Of a stretch of DNA of 64,000 bases, positions 12,016 through 22,375 are shown one piece after another; within the stretch, counting starts at the first letter, position 1, and each line of letters starts with the position of its first letter. The notes beneath the pieces were generated by a model. The model did no database searches. It was not told the origin of the DNA and saw nothing but the letters and a program-made list of their open reading frames with translations. Both the position numbers and the translations under genes were made by a program. Source of the DNA: Tenrec ecaudatus (taxonomy: Eukaryota; Chordata; Mammalia; Afrosoricida; Tenrecidae); assembly GCF_050624435.1 (NCBI RefSeq), contig NC_134530.1, forward strand, positions 142,578,721-142,642,720. Reading direction: 5' to 3'.

Positions 12016-12825
12016 TTGGTGCAAAGCCCTTTGGAGATGTCTTTGACACATGAACTCTTGTTGGTCACCACAAAACACACAACACCTGTATATATAGCTT
12101 GCATCATCTCTCCTCAGAAACAAAAGGCAGATTTTCAAGAAATACATTTTCATTAGGAAGAAATGGGCTTTAAGGGATAAAATTTGTTTAAGGCATAAAT
12201 CCAAATCACTCATGAAAGACTAGTTTGTGTCAAACAAGTAAGAATCATACTTGTCGATCTAAATCCAATGTGCCTTTAAACAAATAGCATGGCATTTCAA
12301 ACCTAAAAGGGGAAAGACTTGCATTATTTTCAGGATCTAAAAAGACCCAAGTGAATTTTATAGTCCCCCCCCCATTTTGTACTGGACTGTGTCAGACAGC
12401 GGCCAGTACAGCAGTACCTTCTGATGCTACAGATGAAGAAACCAGGACTAGAGATTAACACGCAGACAGTACTGAAAATATAAATCATAAAATGGTTGAA
12501 CAGATGTTTCAAATGGAGACTCCCAAAGAGCTCACAAAGCTGGTTAATACTTTACTGTCTTTCTCTATGTCAATATAGGAAGTTATCTAAATCTTAACAG
12601 TGCATGCATTAGTTTTGTTTTTGTTGTTTGTTTGCTTTGAGTACAAATGTAACAATTATATAAAATTAGACAGTTTTTCTTTCTCTTTTTTCCTGTCTTT
12701 TTCCCCCACATCATTTTATTAGGAACTACTCCAGTCACGGCACCATTCTACAGTTCAATCACATCCAGCAGTATTGTACAATTGATACCACCACCAGTTT
12801 CAGAAAGAGTCACAATGATCAACAC
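12016..12825. other. Intronic stretch, mostly unassigned
   Basis: SLC25A24 intron 1. The segment near 12700-12820 ('cacatcattttattaggaac', then 'tcaatcacatccagcag') looks repetitive but I cannot name the family. The rest shows no recognisable feature. Confidence 0.4.
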
Positions 12826-13105
12826 ATTTCCACCACCACACCCAGGGGGACAAACTACAGACACCAAGGGGGAAGAGAGACAGCAATCAGTGTATGATAT
12901 GAAAATAATAATAATTTATAATTTAACAAGGGGTCACAAGGTTCGGAGTGAGGAAAAAGAGAGGAGCTGATATTAAGGGCTCAATAGAAAGTACATATTT
13001 AGAAAATTATGATGGTAACATATATACAAACATGCTTGATACAATTGATGTATGGATTGTTATAAGAGCTGTAAGAGCCCCCAATAAAATGATTTTTTAA
13101 TTTAA
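12826..13105 (+). mobile_element. L1 3' end fragment
   Basis: The terminal 280 bases of the L1 3'UTR: 'acccagggggacaaactaca', 'ataataatttataatttaac', 'gtatggattgttataagagc' and a terminal 'cccccaataaaatgat' with an A/T tail. Confidence 0.8.
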
Positions 13106-13342
13106 AAAACGTGAAAAGAAAAAATAACAATCAGAGTAGGAAGTTTCCGTGTAGACAGGGAGGAACCTGAGGGGGAAATGCTGAGCAACTATCAGCAGTG
13201 CTGGGTTATTCTTACTCCAGAAGGTTCGTCAACCCCCGGGCATCTCTATTAGGGCCTTGAGCCAAGCTTGGGATGTCCGGGTGGAGGCACCGCCCTCTGC
13301 CCCAGTCCTCTCCAGGGCTCTTGGCCCGCATCGCAGGCCCAC

Positions 13343-13513
13343 CTGCCCTTTATCCTGGGTCACAGAGATGCCGAGGGAGCGCAGGCCTTCCTGGAGTTCA
13401 CTGACGTCCACGCTCCCGTTCTCATCAAGATCCAGTTGCTGATACAATTCTTCGTAGGCATGGTCTTTCTCCACTGGCAGGGGGAGCCCACGTGGCAGCC
13501 TCTCGGGGGGCAT
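13343..13513 (-). CDS. Candidate alternative first exon of SLC25A24 carrying an EF-hand
   Basis: From ATG at 13513-13511 the frame encodes 57 residues: MPPERLPRGLPLPVEKD, then HAYEELYQQLDLDENG and SVDVSELQEGLRSLGISV. It stops at a clean 'gtgggc' donor after 13343. The EF loop DLDENGSVDVSE has all expected ligands. The donor phase (0) equals that of SLC25A24 exon 1, so it could splice to exon 2 at 1194. It lies between those exons on the same strand. A shorter human SLC25A24 isoform with a different N-terminal EF-hand exon is annotated, which is a precedent. Alternatively it is the first exon of a third tandem copy or a relic. The frame stays open upstream to about 13663, so the start is uncertain. 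A 'ctgccag' at about 13479 could also act as an acceptor, but its phase would not fit exon 1. Confidence 0.6.
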
Positions 13514-14395
13514 GGGGTGACAGTGAGAGGGACGAAGGAGGTCTCTGCCCGAGAGAGACTTAAGGAAACAGCCTCCTGGGAGACTCCAAGCACAGGCTGG
13601 CACACAGGAAGGGGCAGCTGCGCATGGCCCTCTGGCAACGGTTCCCCAGGAGCGCGTGCCCACTGAGAGCTCCCAGGCGGCTCTGGGGGATGCCTGGGAG
13701 AGAGCGAGTCAGGTCCTTTCCTGGGTGAGTCTGGAAGCCTCCATGCAGGGCTGGCTCCGAAAGGAGAGCTCGCCCTTAGAGAAAAGGACATGGGGGTATG
13801 TGCTGGACTGTGGGTGAGTTGTCGCATCCCTAAAGACTGGGGTGGCTGCAGGGGATGCTCTCCGAGATTTGTTAAGAGTGCGCAGTCACGGCTTTCTCAG
13901 AATGCTTCTCCCACGAGAGGCAGGGAAGTACTGTCGGGATGGATTCCTGTCGTGAGGACTGCCACCTCACTGCTCTGTTGACGGTGAGTTTAGGGTTTAC
14001 CCCTGGGAGACACTCACAAATGATGTCTCCGCCATTCCAGCCGTGCAGACACACCAGGTCTCTGGCTTCTCTGCACACAGAAAGGTGAGTCTCGAAGTAC
14101 GCCCCTCGGTTTCCATCCATACGCGCATGGTATTACTCATGCACACGTGCGGAGACTCGCCTCTGTCCTCAGTGATGACCGCGACACGTTCTCTCCGTGA
14201 TACGTCTCTGTCCGGTGCCTTCAAAAGATGGTCCAATCGGAACCGGGGCTTCCGAGTGGGGGCAGTTACACTCACGGCAGTGAGGTTCGCTCAGAAGATT
14301 ATGGCTGCTGTTTGGGGGATCCCAAAGGATCCTCCCGACAGACATTTTTTTCATAGAGACAGGACCATCGAGCCGGGGTTGGTGGGGGGTTGGGT
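13514..14395. other. GC-rich flank of the candidate exon, otherwise unassigned
   Basis: On the minus strand this lies upstream of the candidate first exon. The first ~250 bases are GC-rich and open in the exon's frame, which would suit a promoter-proximal 5'UTR, but CpG density is modest. From about 13990 to 14395 I recognise nothing. Confidence 0.35.
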
Positions 14396-14399
14396 GGTG

Positions 14400-14660
14400 G
14401 CATGCTTATTAGGAAGAAGTTTTAGGAAAATTGAAAAAGGCTAGGAAAGTTACACGGCAGAACTGGTGTCGGTATGGGGGGGTGTTGGTGCTGTTAATTT
14501 TTTCCATCACCACAATGCATTGTTCATTCTTAGAGGGCACGCTCACATGTCCTTGGGAAACCATACTCCATCTGCCTTCTAGCCCTGCTCCTGCTCCTGC
14601 ACACTTACGTGTTCTTCCCCAAACTCCAAGAACAATGCAAAGGAGCACACTTTGACATGG
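14400..14660 (+). mobile_element. Mariner-like transposase fragment
   Basis: The segment around 14500 reads FFHHHNA-like, which recalls the HHDNAPAH catalytic-region motif of mariner transposases. The same block, with HHNNAPT, is found at 51550-51575, and the flanks of the two copies match ('caccacaatgcattgttcat', 'ccccaaactccaagaac'). Both are short dead fragments. Confidence 0.5.
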
Positions 14661-14689
14661 TGCCCATGAAGAGCGCGGATTCTGCAGGT

Positions 14690-15210
14690 GTGGCAGTTAC
14701 ATGATTGCTGTCAACTTGAGCGAAGGGGTGGCATCTAGTCTGTCAACCAGGTCATAACCCATGGTGCCTCTGTGTGGACATGGCTTTCTCTGGAGGATTC
14801 TGGGAAATCCTGACTTTCTCCCTTTTCGGGGGGGGGGGGGGGGCTGGGAGGGGGAATACACTCTCCCTATGATAAATTCTTGTTGACAAGCCACATGGAG
14901 CTATGCTGATGGAGCCAGAGTCCTGAACTGGAGAAGCCATATGGAGACCCACGTCAGCACTGAGATGCTTCCATCACCACTGGATCCACAAGACTTTCCA
15001 CCCAAGGCCTATGATAGTCTTGCATTTGGCATCATTGCACGTGTTGTGTGACTCTGAAGAGGAATTTATAGATTGGTACCAGACACATGTTCTAATTTCT
15101 GACTTGGGCTGGAATGTTTTCATAATATACAATTGCTCTGTTATTTAAAGCTCTTTCTTATACACATATGAATGTCTATGAATTTGTTTCTCCCGTCACC
15201 CAGAATAACA
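14690..15210 (+). repeat. Interspersed repeat, unclassified (related to copies at 60.2 and 61.8 kb)
   Basis: It shares 'tgtcaaccaggtcataaccc', 'ggatccacaagactttcc' and 'ctctttcttatacacatatg' with 61770-62265, and its end with 60234-60745. It contains a G17 run at about 14827-14843 where the 61.8 kb copy has a CT microsatellite. The class is unknown to me. Confidence 0.55.
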
Positions 15211-15489
15211 TAGCAGGGACGTGTGCAAGTGATGGAAACGCTGCTTTCTGAAGCATACAGACCTAGATAAGGAAGTATTGAGAAGAAAAACTTCACATTT
15301 TGATATTTTTGTTTAATAAAATTTTCTATGAATTTATTTATAGCAATGCTTTTATACTTACTCTCATACACCTATGGACCCTTCTCCCGCTCTGCTGGGA
15401 ATGTTGTCAAGGATTTCATTTACGTACGTCCACAATCAATACTCATAAAGAAGAAGTCAAAAAATCAAATAATATATAGCATTGGACAA

Positions 15490-15765
15490 ATTTGCTACAG
15501 ACGTCTTCTTCAAAGTGTTAGAAAGCAAAGATGTCACTTTGAGGCCTAAGGTCCACGAACGCTGCATACTGAATGAAAGACCAAAGAAGATTGAACTATG
15601 GTGTTGGTGAAGAACACTGAATATGCCATAGATTGAACAAATCTGTCTTGGAAGAAGTACAGTGAGAATGTTCCTTAGGAGAAAGGATAGTGAGATATGT
15701 CTCATGGGCTTTGGACATTGTACCAAAAGGAACCGAGAAAAGGCCTTCATGCTTTGTGACTCAAA
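15490..15765 (+). mobile_element. RTE-type LINE fragment (reverse transcriptase C-terminal region)
   Basis: It reads along the same frame as the RTE copy at 41.6-42.0 kb, including a 'tagaaagcaaagatgtcact' block and 'cttggaagaagtacagtgag'. The element resumes after a SINE at 15975. Confidence 0.7.
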
Positions 15766-15777
15766 AGAAAACAGGTA

Positions 15778-15972
15778 AAAGCCTCACTGCCGCCGAGTGG
15801 ATGCCAATGCATGGTGGCCCTATAGGACAGGGTAGAACGGCCCCTCTGAGTTTCCAAGACTGTGACTCTTTATACAGGAGTGGAAAGTCCCATATGACTC
15901 CTGCAGAGCGCCTGGTGGTTTTGAACTGCTGACTTTGCAGTTAGCAGCCTAACTATACCACCAGTGCTCCTT
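15778..15972 (-). repeat. AfroSINE-type SINE nested in RTE
   Basis: A well-preserved antisense copy: 'cctataggacagggtagaac', 'gagtttccaagactgtgac', 'ggttttgaactgctgactt', 'gcagttagcagcctaac'. It splits the RTE fragments at 15765 and 15975; 'atgctttgt' occurs on both sides and may be the target duplication. Confidence 0.8.
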
Positions 15973-15974
15973 AT

Positions 15975-16150
15975 GCTTTGTAAAGATCAGCAAAAAAATA
16001 AGAAGACACACAGCTGGTATAAACGTTACAATGGCTACAATGACTCAAATATAATATGGTTGTTAAGAGGACGGTGCAGAGCTAGGCAGTGTTTCATTCT
16101 GTTGTGCAGGGGACCACTCTGTATCAAGATTGACTCAAGGGAACCTAATA
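15975..16150 (+). mobile_element. RTE-type LINE 3' end (continuation)
   Basis: It contains 'caatggctacaatgactcaa', 'ctaggcagtgtttcattctg' and a 'gactcaagggaacctaat' end, the 3' terminus of the RTE family, continuing the fragment that ends at 15765. Confidence 0.65.
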
Positions 16151-16164
16151 AAAAAAATACCCCT

Positions 16165-16365
16165 CAGAAGGAGCCGTGGTGGTGAAAGTGCTCAGCTGCT
16201 AGCCAGAAGGTCAGTGATTCCAACTCCCCAGCTCTCTGCAAGGGAGGATGGGGCAGTCTGTTTCTGTAAAATGACTGACAGTCTGAAACACCCTGTGGGG
16301 CACTTCTACTCTGCCCTGTGGGGTTGCTCTGAACTGCAAGAGAGCAGACCACTGACGGTGGGTTT
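16165..16365 (+). repeat. AfroSINE-type SINE
   Basis: Sense copy: 'ggagccgtggtggtgaaagt', 'agaaggtcagtgattccaac', 'cttctactctgccctgtggg', 'gttgctctgaactg'. Confidence 0.75.
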
Positions 16366-16774
16366 GCTTTATACTCCTTATGCCGCCAGCTCTTATGATT
16401 CCTGCAAATGTGATAGAGCACCTGTGGAAGCACTGCAAAAAAATATTTAGAAAATGTCTTTCATTCCGCCCCCCTAACTGAACATGTTTATGAAATCAGG
16501 TAACACTGACAACAGAAATGCCTCCACACAAGACAAAACTCCTTCTCCTTTCTCTTCCACAGCTGATCACAGAGCTCTGCTACACGGATGGGAGAGCAGA
16601 AGTAGAGGAGGAAGGAAAATGCCCACTGGGTGAAATCCCCTTTATTCATTGTATTGCCTTGATTCTAATGCCAAACAGATATTTATGTATGTATGTATTT
16701 TTTTATTTGTCCCTACAGTGTTTCAACATCTTCCAAGTCTAAATTGATTAAAAGTAAGCGTGTACCTTAATTGA

Positions 16775-17770
16775 TTAAGGTAGCAGATAGACATTGGGCC
16801 TCTTCTCAAGTACTCCCTCAATGTAAGAACACTTTGTTCTACTAATTCGGACTCTGTGGTGCTCACCTTCCCTGACATGATCACTGAAGACAAAGTGACA
16901 AAGTGGGTGCAAACGCAAATGTGGTGAAGAAAGCTGATGGTACCCAGCTACCAAAACATATAGCGCCTGGGTTCTTAAAGGCTTCAGGATAAGCAAGCGC
17001 CCATCTAGCTGAGAAAGCAACAAAGCCCACATGGAAGAAGCACACCAGCCTGTGTGATCATGAGGTGTCTTTAGTATCAGGTATCAGGCATCAATGATGC
17101 TGAACAAAAATTCATATCATTGTGAATGAGGGGAGTGCACAGTGAAGACCCAAAGCCCATCTGTAGGCAGCTGGACATCCCCTTACAGAAGGGTCGAGGG
17201 GAGGAGAAGAGCCAGTCAGGGAGCAGTATAGCACCAATGAAACATACAACTTTCCTCTAGTTCTTTAATGCTCCCCTACCTGACTTCTATCATTACTCCA
17301 ATTCTACCTTATCAATCTGGCTGGACCAGAGCATGCACACTGGTACAGATAATAGCTGGAAACACAGGGAGGGAGTCCAGGACAGAAAAACCCCTCAGGA
17401 CCAATATTGGAAGTAGCCATACCAGAAGGGTAAGGGGAAGGTGGGGGAGAAAGGGGGACCCAATCACAATGATCTACATATAACCCCTTTCCAGGGGGGT
17501 GGACAACAGAAAGGTGGGTGAAGGGAGATATCAGTCAGTGTTTAAGACATGAAAAAATAATAATATTTTATAACTTATCAAAGGTCCATGAGGGAGGGAG
17601 GGTGGAGGAAGGAGGGGCATGAATAAGAAGTTGATACCAAAGGCTCAAGTGGAAAGAAAATGTTTTGAGAATGATGATGGCAACAATTGTACCAATGTGC
17701 TTGGCACAATGGATGGATGGACGGACTGTGATAAGAGTTGTAGGAGGCCCCAGTAAAATGATTTTTTAAG
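16775..17770 (+). mobile_element. L1 3'UTR fragment, single-module type
   Basis: It matches the last ~1 kb of the L1 3'UTR from 'aaggtagcagatagacattg' to 'ccccagtaaaatgat', but has only one copy of the module (at 16949) that is tandem in the 8.8 and 31.6 kb elements. Confidence 0.8.
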
Positions 17771-18044
17771 TGAGCATGCTTCCAGCTGAGACAGCTGATT
17801 CTTCGCCATCCTTCTAAGTTACCCCTGATTGCCATTCCTGTTCATTAAAATTCAGATTGTTTTCTCCACCCTTTAATGTTCTGAAATATAGCTAAATTTT
17901 TTATCAGAATATGACTAGTGATACACACCAAGAAAACCTCTCATATTATGGCTAGGCGTGGCTTTTGATGAAGCCAAAGAAAAAGAAGGAAAAAGAACCA
18001 CAGTCTAAAAAGCCCAACGGGTTCTTAGGGGCTGTGGGGAATTA

Positions 18045-18262
18045 GCCAACCAGCTGCCATCGAGTCAATTCTGCCTCATAGTGAGCCTACGGAACAGAGT
18101 AGAACTGCTCCTTGGGGTTTCTGAGCCTGTGAATCTTTGCAAGATGGAGTAGCCTGCTCTTCCTCCTGCTGGACAGCTGGTGCAGTTGAATTACTGACCT
18201 TGTAGCTCTCAGGCTCACACATGACCGATGATGACACCAGGTTAACTATTGAACCTCCTTGT
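18045..18262 (-). repeat. AfroSINE-type SINE
   Basis: Antisense copy with 'gccatcgagtcaattctgc', 'acagagtagaactgctcctt', 'ggggtttctgagcctgtg' and the reversed B-box end. Confidence 0.8.
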
Positions 18263-18972
18263 ACCACGCACAGCATCCCACTCTCATTTCTTATTCTGAA
18301 ATTGGTGCGTCCTCGGTGAACTTGATCGGAATATTACATTTTCTGGAATACCTGTTTCTTAATAAAGATATTTGGAAATCCATAGAGAAAGAGCTCACAG
18401 GAGAAACTTCATAGGAACTGCATTTCCAACTGCTTTTAAATTGGTTTCAAGATCAGCCATTTGGGGGTAATTTCGGAACAACCTACAAACGGTTAGCTAG
18501 TCCTTATGCCACTTTTCTAGAGTTTACTCATACTCCATGCTGTTACCGTCGAAGGTCTAAAGCGTTTAAATAGAATGCACTCTCTCCTACATGTTGACTT
18601 CATTGCAAAAGCTTTGAAATCTGGAGCAACCAAATCAGATGGAAATGTAGAGATTTCACTTCAAAGTGAGCATCTCTGTCTTAGATGCAAACTGGTATCT
18701 TGAAACGTGCCCGTGAAGGTCTCTCATTGCTAGAGATTTGAGTATATCATCTTCCCACTGCTTGATATTATCCTGCATCTTCAATTGTCCTCCATGGAGC
18801 TTGACCTCATAATCCCACTTCCAGGTGTTTCATTGTCTACTCTTTCCCAGTCTTAGCTCAATTCCGTGTCTTCTTCCAACCTATTTTCCACACAGCGCCA
18901 AGCTGGTCTTTCTCAATGACTATGACTATCTGCTTAAGTCTGGCTCCTGTTTATGTCCTTCCAAGGGCTTTT
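18263..18972. other. Unassigned intronic sequence
   Basis: SLC25A24 intron 1. I see no exon, RNA gene or nameable repeat. Confidence 0.4.
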
Positions 18973-19157
18973 CAAACCAAACTCAAAGCCATCGGGTCAA
19001 TTCTGACAGAGACTGACTGCATAAAACAAAGCAGGGCTGTGAATTGTTACAGGAGTAGAAAGTCTCGTGGTTCCCCGAGGAGTGACTACTGCTTTTGAAG
19101 TGACCTTGCAGTTAGCAGCCCAGTGAGTATTCTCCACGCACCAGGACTCCAAGGGCC
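18973..19157 (-). repeat. AfroSINE-type SINE
   Basis: Antisense copy with 'aaagccatcgggtcaattct', 'gtagaaagtctcgtggttcc' and 'gcagttagcagcccagtgag'. Confidence 0.75.
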
Positions 19158-19289
19158 CTACCTCTCCTGTAATCAACCTCTAACCCTCCTAGCGGGGCCT
19201 TCATGCTGCTCATGATCCGGCCTGGCCTGCCTCTCCCAGGTTCCTTCTAATCTGCTCAGCTTCCACCCCCTGGCTCTTTGGAGATCTTC

Positions 19290-19690
19290 GCATGGAGATC
19301 TTCCTCCATATTGGCTCCCTTAATCGGATCCCTTTAGAACTCAAAAGAGATTGACTCAAAACACATGCTATGCTAATATTGCATCAGTTATAGAACAAAA
19401 ATATTATATATTCTAAAGTGGGGATATAATCAAAGGTACTCAACACTCCCTGCCATAGAATCTTTTCCAACTCATGGTGACGCTGTAGCAGAGGGTCGAA
19501 CGGCCCCTGTGGGTTTCCAAGATGTTCACGCTTTAAGGGGGGAGCCAGGCTCCTGGTTCTCTCTCACAACAGTCAGTGGTTTGGAATTGCTGAGCTTGCG
19601 GTTACAGCCCATCATGTAAGCATTACTCCACCAGGGCTCAGAGCAGGGGCACAGGAGAGGGACACAGTTCAACCCATGACAGAATTCAAC
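19290..19690. repeat. Unclassified repeat interrupted by a SINE
   Basis: The part 'ctcaaaagagattgactcaa' (19340) and the part 'gggacacagttcaacccatg' (19658) flank a SINE. A related sequence without the SINE is at 48580-48740 ('ctcaaaagaggctgactcaa', 'ggcgacacaatttgattcat'). Family unknown to me. Confidence 0.45.
19440..19640 (-). repeat. AfroSINE-type SINE
   Basis: Diverged antisense copy: 'ctcatggtgacgctgtagca', 'cccctgtgggtttccaagat', then a reversed tRNA-like end with 'gcggttacagcccatcatg'. Confidence 0.7.
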
Positions 19691-20400
19691 CTAAGAAATT
19701 AGGAAAAGCACAGATGAGATAACCCCAAAGAAAGTAGAAATTCATGAACTGAAATACTGAGATAGCAAAAAGTTCCAGAAGAGATACTTTCAAAGAATTA
19801 ATTTGACAAGATTGATTGAAAGAAATATGGATGTGTTTAATATATTTATATGTACATATATATCCACAATGGAAATACCACCGGAATCTTTATAAAGTCA
19901 TTAGCAAATACTATGAAACAGAGACAAAACAGACCGTTTTTAAAAACGTATCATTTATGTGACTCCAGGGGACTAAAACCTGTGGATGCATAGGTCTTGT
20001 ATCACTACTGAAGGCGGGGAAAGAAACAGCTGTTGTCTGGTACGGTTAGGGACCCAGTCACTTTCCCTCTTTAGGAAAGGAATGCCACCTTATGCTCCCA
20101 GGCTTCCCTTGGGTTGAACAGGTTCCAAGGCTCCCTCCCCGCTGAGGACACTGAACTTCAGGCACACAAAGAAAGTGGCTCATAGGCTGCAGACATCGAA
20201 AGAAGGCTCAGCACTCCAACAATGCATATACCAAAAGCTCTATCTTCTCAATGATGGAATGAATGGATGGAAATGTTGACTCTCCTCATTAACAGGAAGT
20301 TGGGGAAAACATGATTTTTGTTTTTAGGAGGCTCATCTCTGAACCTTAGAAAAGACAGGCTGGCAGGACAAGGACTGTCCCAGCGGTGCAGTGTGGAAGC
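19691..20400. other. Unassigned sequence downstream of SLC25A24 exon 1
   Basis: AT-rich at 19690-19950 ('atatatttatatgtacatat'), then ordinary sequence. No feature recognised. Confidence 0.4.
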
Positions 20401-20687
20401 CCTACCGCACAGCGTGGGACCCTGCGGAGTCCAGGGCGCACAAGGCTGCATGTCGCAGGACGCAGATGGAGCAGTGGGGATGGCCTGCGCACACCAGAGG
20501 TGGTGGTCCCAGGGATGGCATTTGAAAGCAGGCACCGCACTGCTTTCCCAGGGAAATGACCAGTGGCTTTCCCACCCACGGGCCCTGGGGCGGAGTTGCT
20601 GCTCCGGACGGCGCCCCGCGAGCCTCAGCCACAGCTCCGCCCAAGGCCTGGCAGTGTCCCCAGATCCGCCCCTCCCTGCCGGCCCAC

Positions 20688-20870
20688 CTCCTCGGCGTCC
20701 TGGCCCAGCGGGACGCCCAGGCTCCGGAGGCCCTGCTGCAGCTCGCCGATGTCCACCACGCCGTCGCGGTTGCGGTCCAGCTGCTGGAAGAGGCTCTGGT
20801 AGCGCGCGGGCGGCTGCTCGTCCTGGCAGGCCGCCGAGGGCAGCACGAATGCCCGCAGCCAGCGCAGCAT
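20688..20870 (-). CDS. SLC25A24: SLC25A24 (SCaMC-1) exon 1: start codon and EF-hand 1
   Basis: ATG at 20870-20868 opens [18 protein letters not shown] and continues through [33 protein letters not shown] and GQDAEE. It then meets a 'gtgggc' donor directly below 20688, giving 61 codons in phase 0. The MLRWLR(D/A)FVLP start is the hallmark of SCaMC-1. The EF loop [12 protein letters not shown] has Asp at 1, Asn at 3, Asp at 5 and 9 and Glu at 12. This N-terminal domain faces the intermembrane space and makes carrier activity calcium-dependent. The start is supported by the family match and by the CpG-rich setting. The pyrimidine-rich (TC)n tract ends about 25 bases before the ATG. Confidence 0.92.
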
Positions 20871-20879
20871 GGTCCCGCC

Positions 20880-20894
20880 GCGAGAGACAGGGAC

Positions 20895-20933
<39 letters not shown>

Positions 20934-20935
20934 GA
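20880..20935. repeat. (GA)n / (TC)n microsatellite in the SLC25A24 5'UTR region
   Basis: About 18 GA dinucleotides lie between 'gggacagagacagaga' and 'aaagggagagg'. Read on the gene's strand this is a pyrimidine tract directly upstream of the start codon. Confidence 0.9.
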
Positions 20936-21309
20936 GAGGAGCTCGCAGGCCCGCGGGGTCCTGGTCACCGGGAGGACTCGCACGACGGCTCCAACCAGCC
21001 TGGGAGGGGCCGCGGCGGCGGAATGGCGTTTGGGGCGTCGTCCGGGGCGCTGCTACTGGGGACCTCACCCGCCCCGCTGCCGCTGCCAGGGAGGAACTGG
21101 CCCAGGGATCGGGCGGCGCCCTCAGAGGGGCGGGAGAGGGGGGGGGCTGGTGGCGGGGCCGGGCTCTCCCTCTCCCCCCGCCCCCCAGCGCTCCAGGAAG
21201 CACACGGTGAGGGCCCTTTGATAGAACTAGAGCCTGAAATCAGAAACTAAATCTGAGCCCTAACCTTGCTGACTCAGTGTTTGCAAAGGCTCAAAACAGT
21301 GGTTAAAAA

Positions 21310-21945
21310 AAAACTTGTGTGATCATGAGGCATGGACTGGAATAGGTATCAGAAGTTCAAACCCATCAAATTGAAGTGAAGAAACATAGACTAAGTGGAG
21401 ACCCCAAACCCACCTGTGAGTATTGGACAGTCCCTCACGGAAGGAGTGGATGGGAGGGAAGCTATATCGCAGGTGCAGTGTGGCACTGATGAAACCCATA
21501 GCTATCTTTCAGTTCTTTAATATTTCTTCCCCTTAGGACTACGGTTCCAGTTTGACCTCATTAAGCTTGCTAGACCTATGAGTATTCATTTGTATAACGA
21601 AGATCATTCTGTGCATGAAGTCCAAGATAGATGAACCCCTCAGAAATTGTCGTGGGAGCAACACATCCTTGGGGGTACAAAGGAGGGAAATAAGTAACAG
21701 AATTGTAGGGGAACAGATGCAGTGGATGGTGTGAGATGCAGAAAATAATAATACTAACTTTATAAGTATGAGGAGCCCTGGGAGGTGGGGGGCGGGGTGG
21801 GATAAAGGGGAGCTGATATCAAAGAGTTCCAGAAAAAATGAAATGTTTTGAAAATGATGATGGCGGCAATTGTACAATTATACTTGATCTAATTGAATAA
21901 TGGATTGTCATAATATCTGTAAGAGATCCCAGTTAAAGGATTTTT
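21310..21945 (+). mobile_element. Old L1 3'UTR fragment
   Basis: It follows the L1 tail order from 'cttgtgtgatcatgaggcat', through 'gagaccccaaacccacctgt' and 'aatgatgatggcggcaattg', to a terminal 'cccagttaaaggat'. Strongly diverged. Confidence 0.7.
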
Positions 21946-22204
21946 TAAAAATAAGAAAAAAGAAACTGGGTGAATTCAGGTCCAAAATGTCTGCAGCTGG
22001 TGGGGGAGAGTTGGAAACCCAGGGTTCCTACCTGGAGTGTGCTTTGAAGAATCAATCTTAGCAAACTGCCCATAGATGGTTTTCTTTGCTGAGAAATGGG
22101 GCCATGTGTGGCTTGTCTCACACAGTTTTCTGATGTTTTTCTGTGACTCTGCAAGACACTTCACTTCTCTGAGCCAGTTTTCCATTCACAAAAGTCGGGA
22201 GTTG

Positions 22205-22375
22205 GCTTATCAAACTGACTACCATCGAGCTGATTCTGACTCACAGTGGCTCTACGGACAGGCTGGAACTGGTCTGTGAGTGTCTGAGGCTCAGGCCAGC
22301 AGAGCAGCTGCTGGTTTCCAACTGAGAGTCTGAGGTTAGCATCCCGGTGCACAAGCACTGAGGCCCCACGGATCC
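22205..22375 (-). repeat. AfroSINE-type SINE
   Basis: Antisense copy: 'gactaccatcgagctgattc', 'gactcacagtggctctacgg', then a reversed B-box region ('ctgctggtttccaactga'). Confidence 0.7.

Larger units (their letters stand above)
1068..20870 (-). other. SLC25A24: SLC25A24 gene span within the window (exons 1-2, 5' part)
   Basis: The first coding exon (20688-20870) and second coding exon (1068-1194) are separated by an intron of about 19.5 kb filled with L1, RTE, SINE and mariner debris and the candidate alternative exon at 13343-13513. Both exons match SCaMC-1 in sequence and splice phase. The remaining eight exons should lie beyond the left edge. The start lies 4.9 kb downstream of the stop of the paralogous gene on the same strand, a head-to-tail tandem pair. 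Confidence 0.85.
20400..21210 (-). promoter_or_regulatory. CpG-rich promoter region of SLC25A24
   Basis: CG dinucleotides are dense from about 20580 to 21180 (for example 'gcggcggaatggcgtttggg' and 'cgggcggcgccctcagag'), unlike the CpG-poor surroundings. The block spans exon 1 and about 300 bases upstream of the ATG. No TATA-like box is evident, as is usual for CpG-island promoters of housekeeping genes. The transcription start cannot be placed from sequence alone. Confidence 0.75.

Noticed and set aside
13343..13513. Tandem inclusion of the extra EF-hand exon between exons 1 and 2
   Set aside because: The only visible acceptor ('ctgccag' near 13479) would put it out of phase with exon 1, so an alternative first exon fits better.
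20318..21250. 310-codon plus-strand ORF
   Set aside because: It is antisense to SLC25A24 exon 1 through a GC-rich CpG island and runs through the GA repeat (Arg/Glu runs). GC-rich sequence has few stops; no homology is visible.
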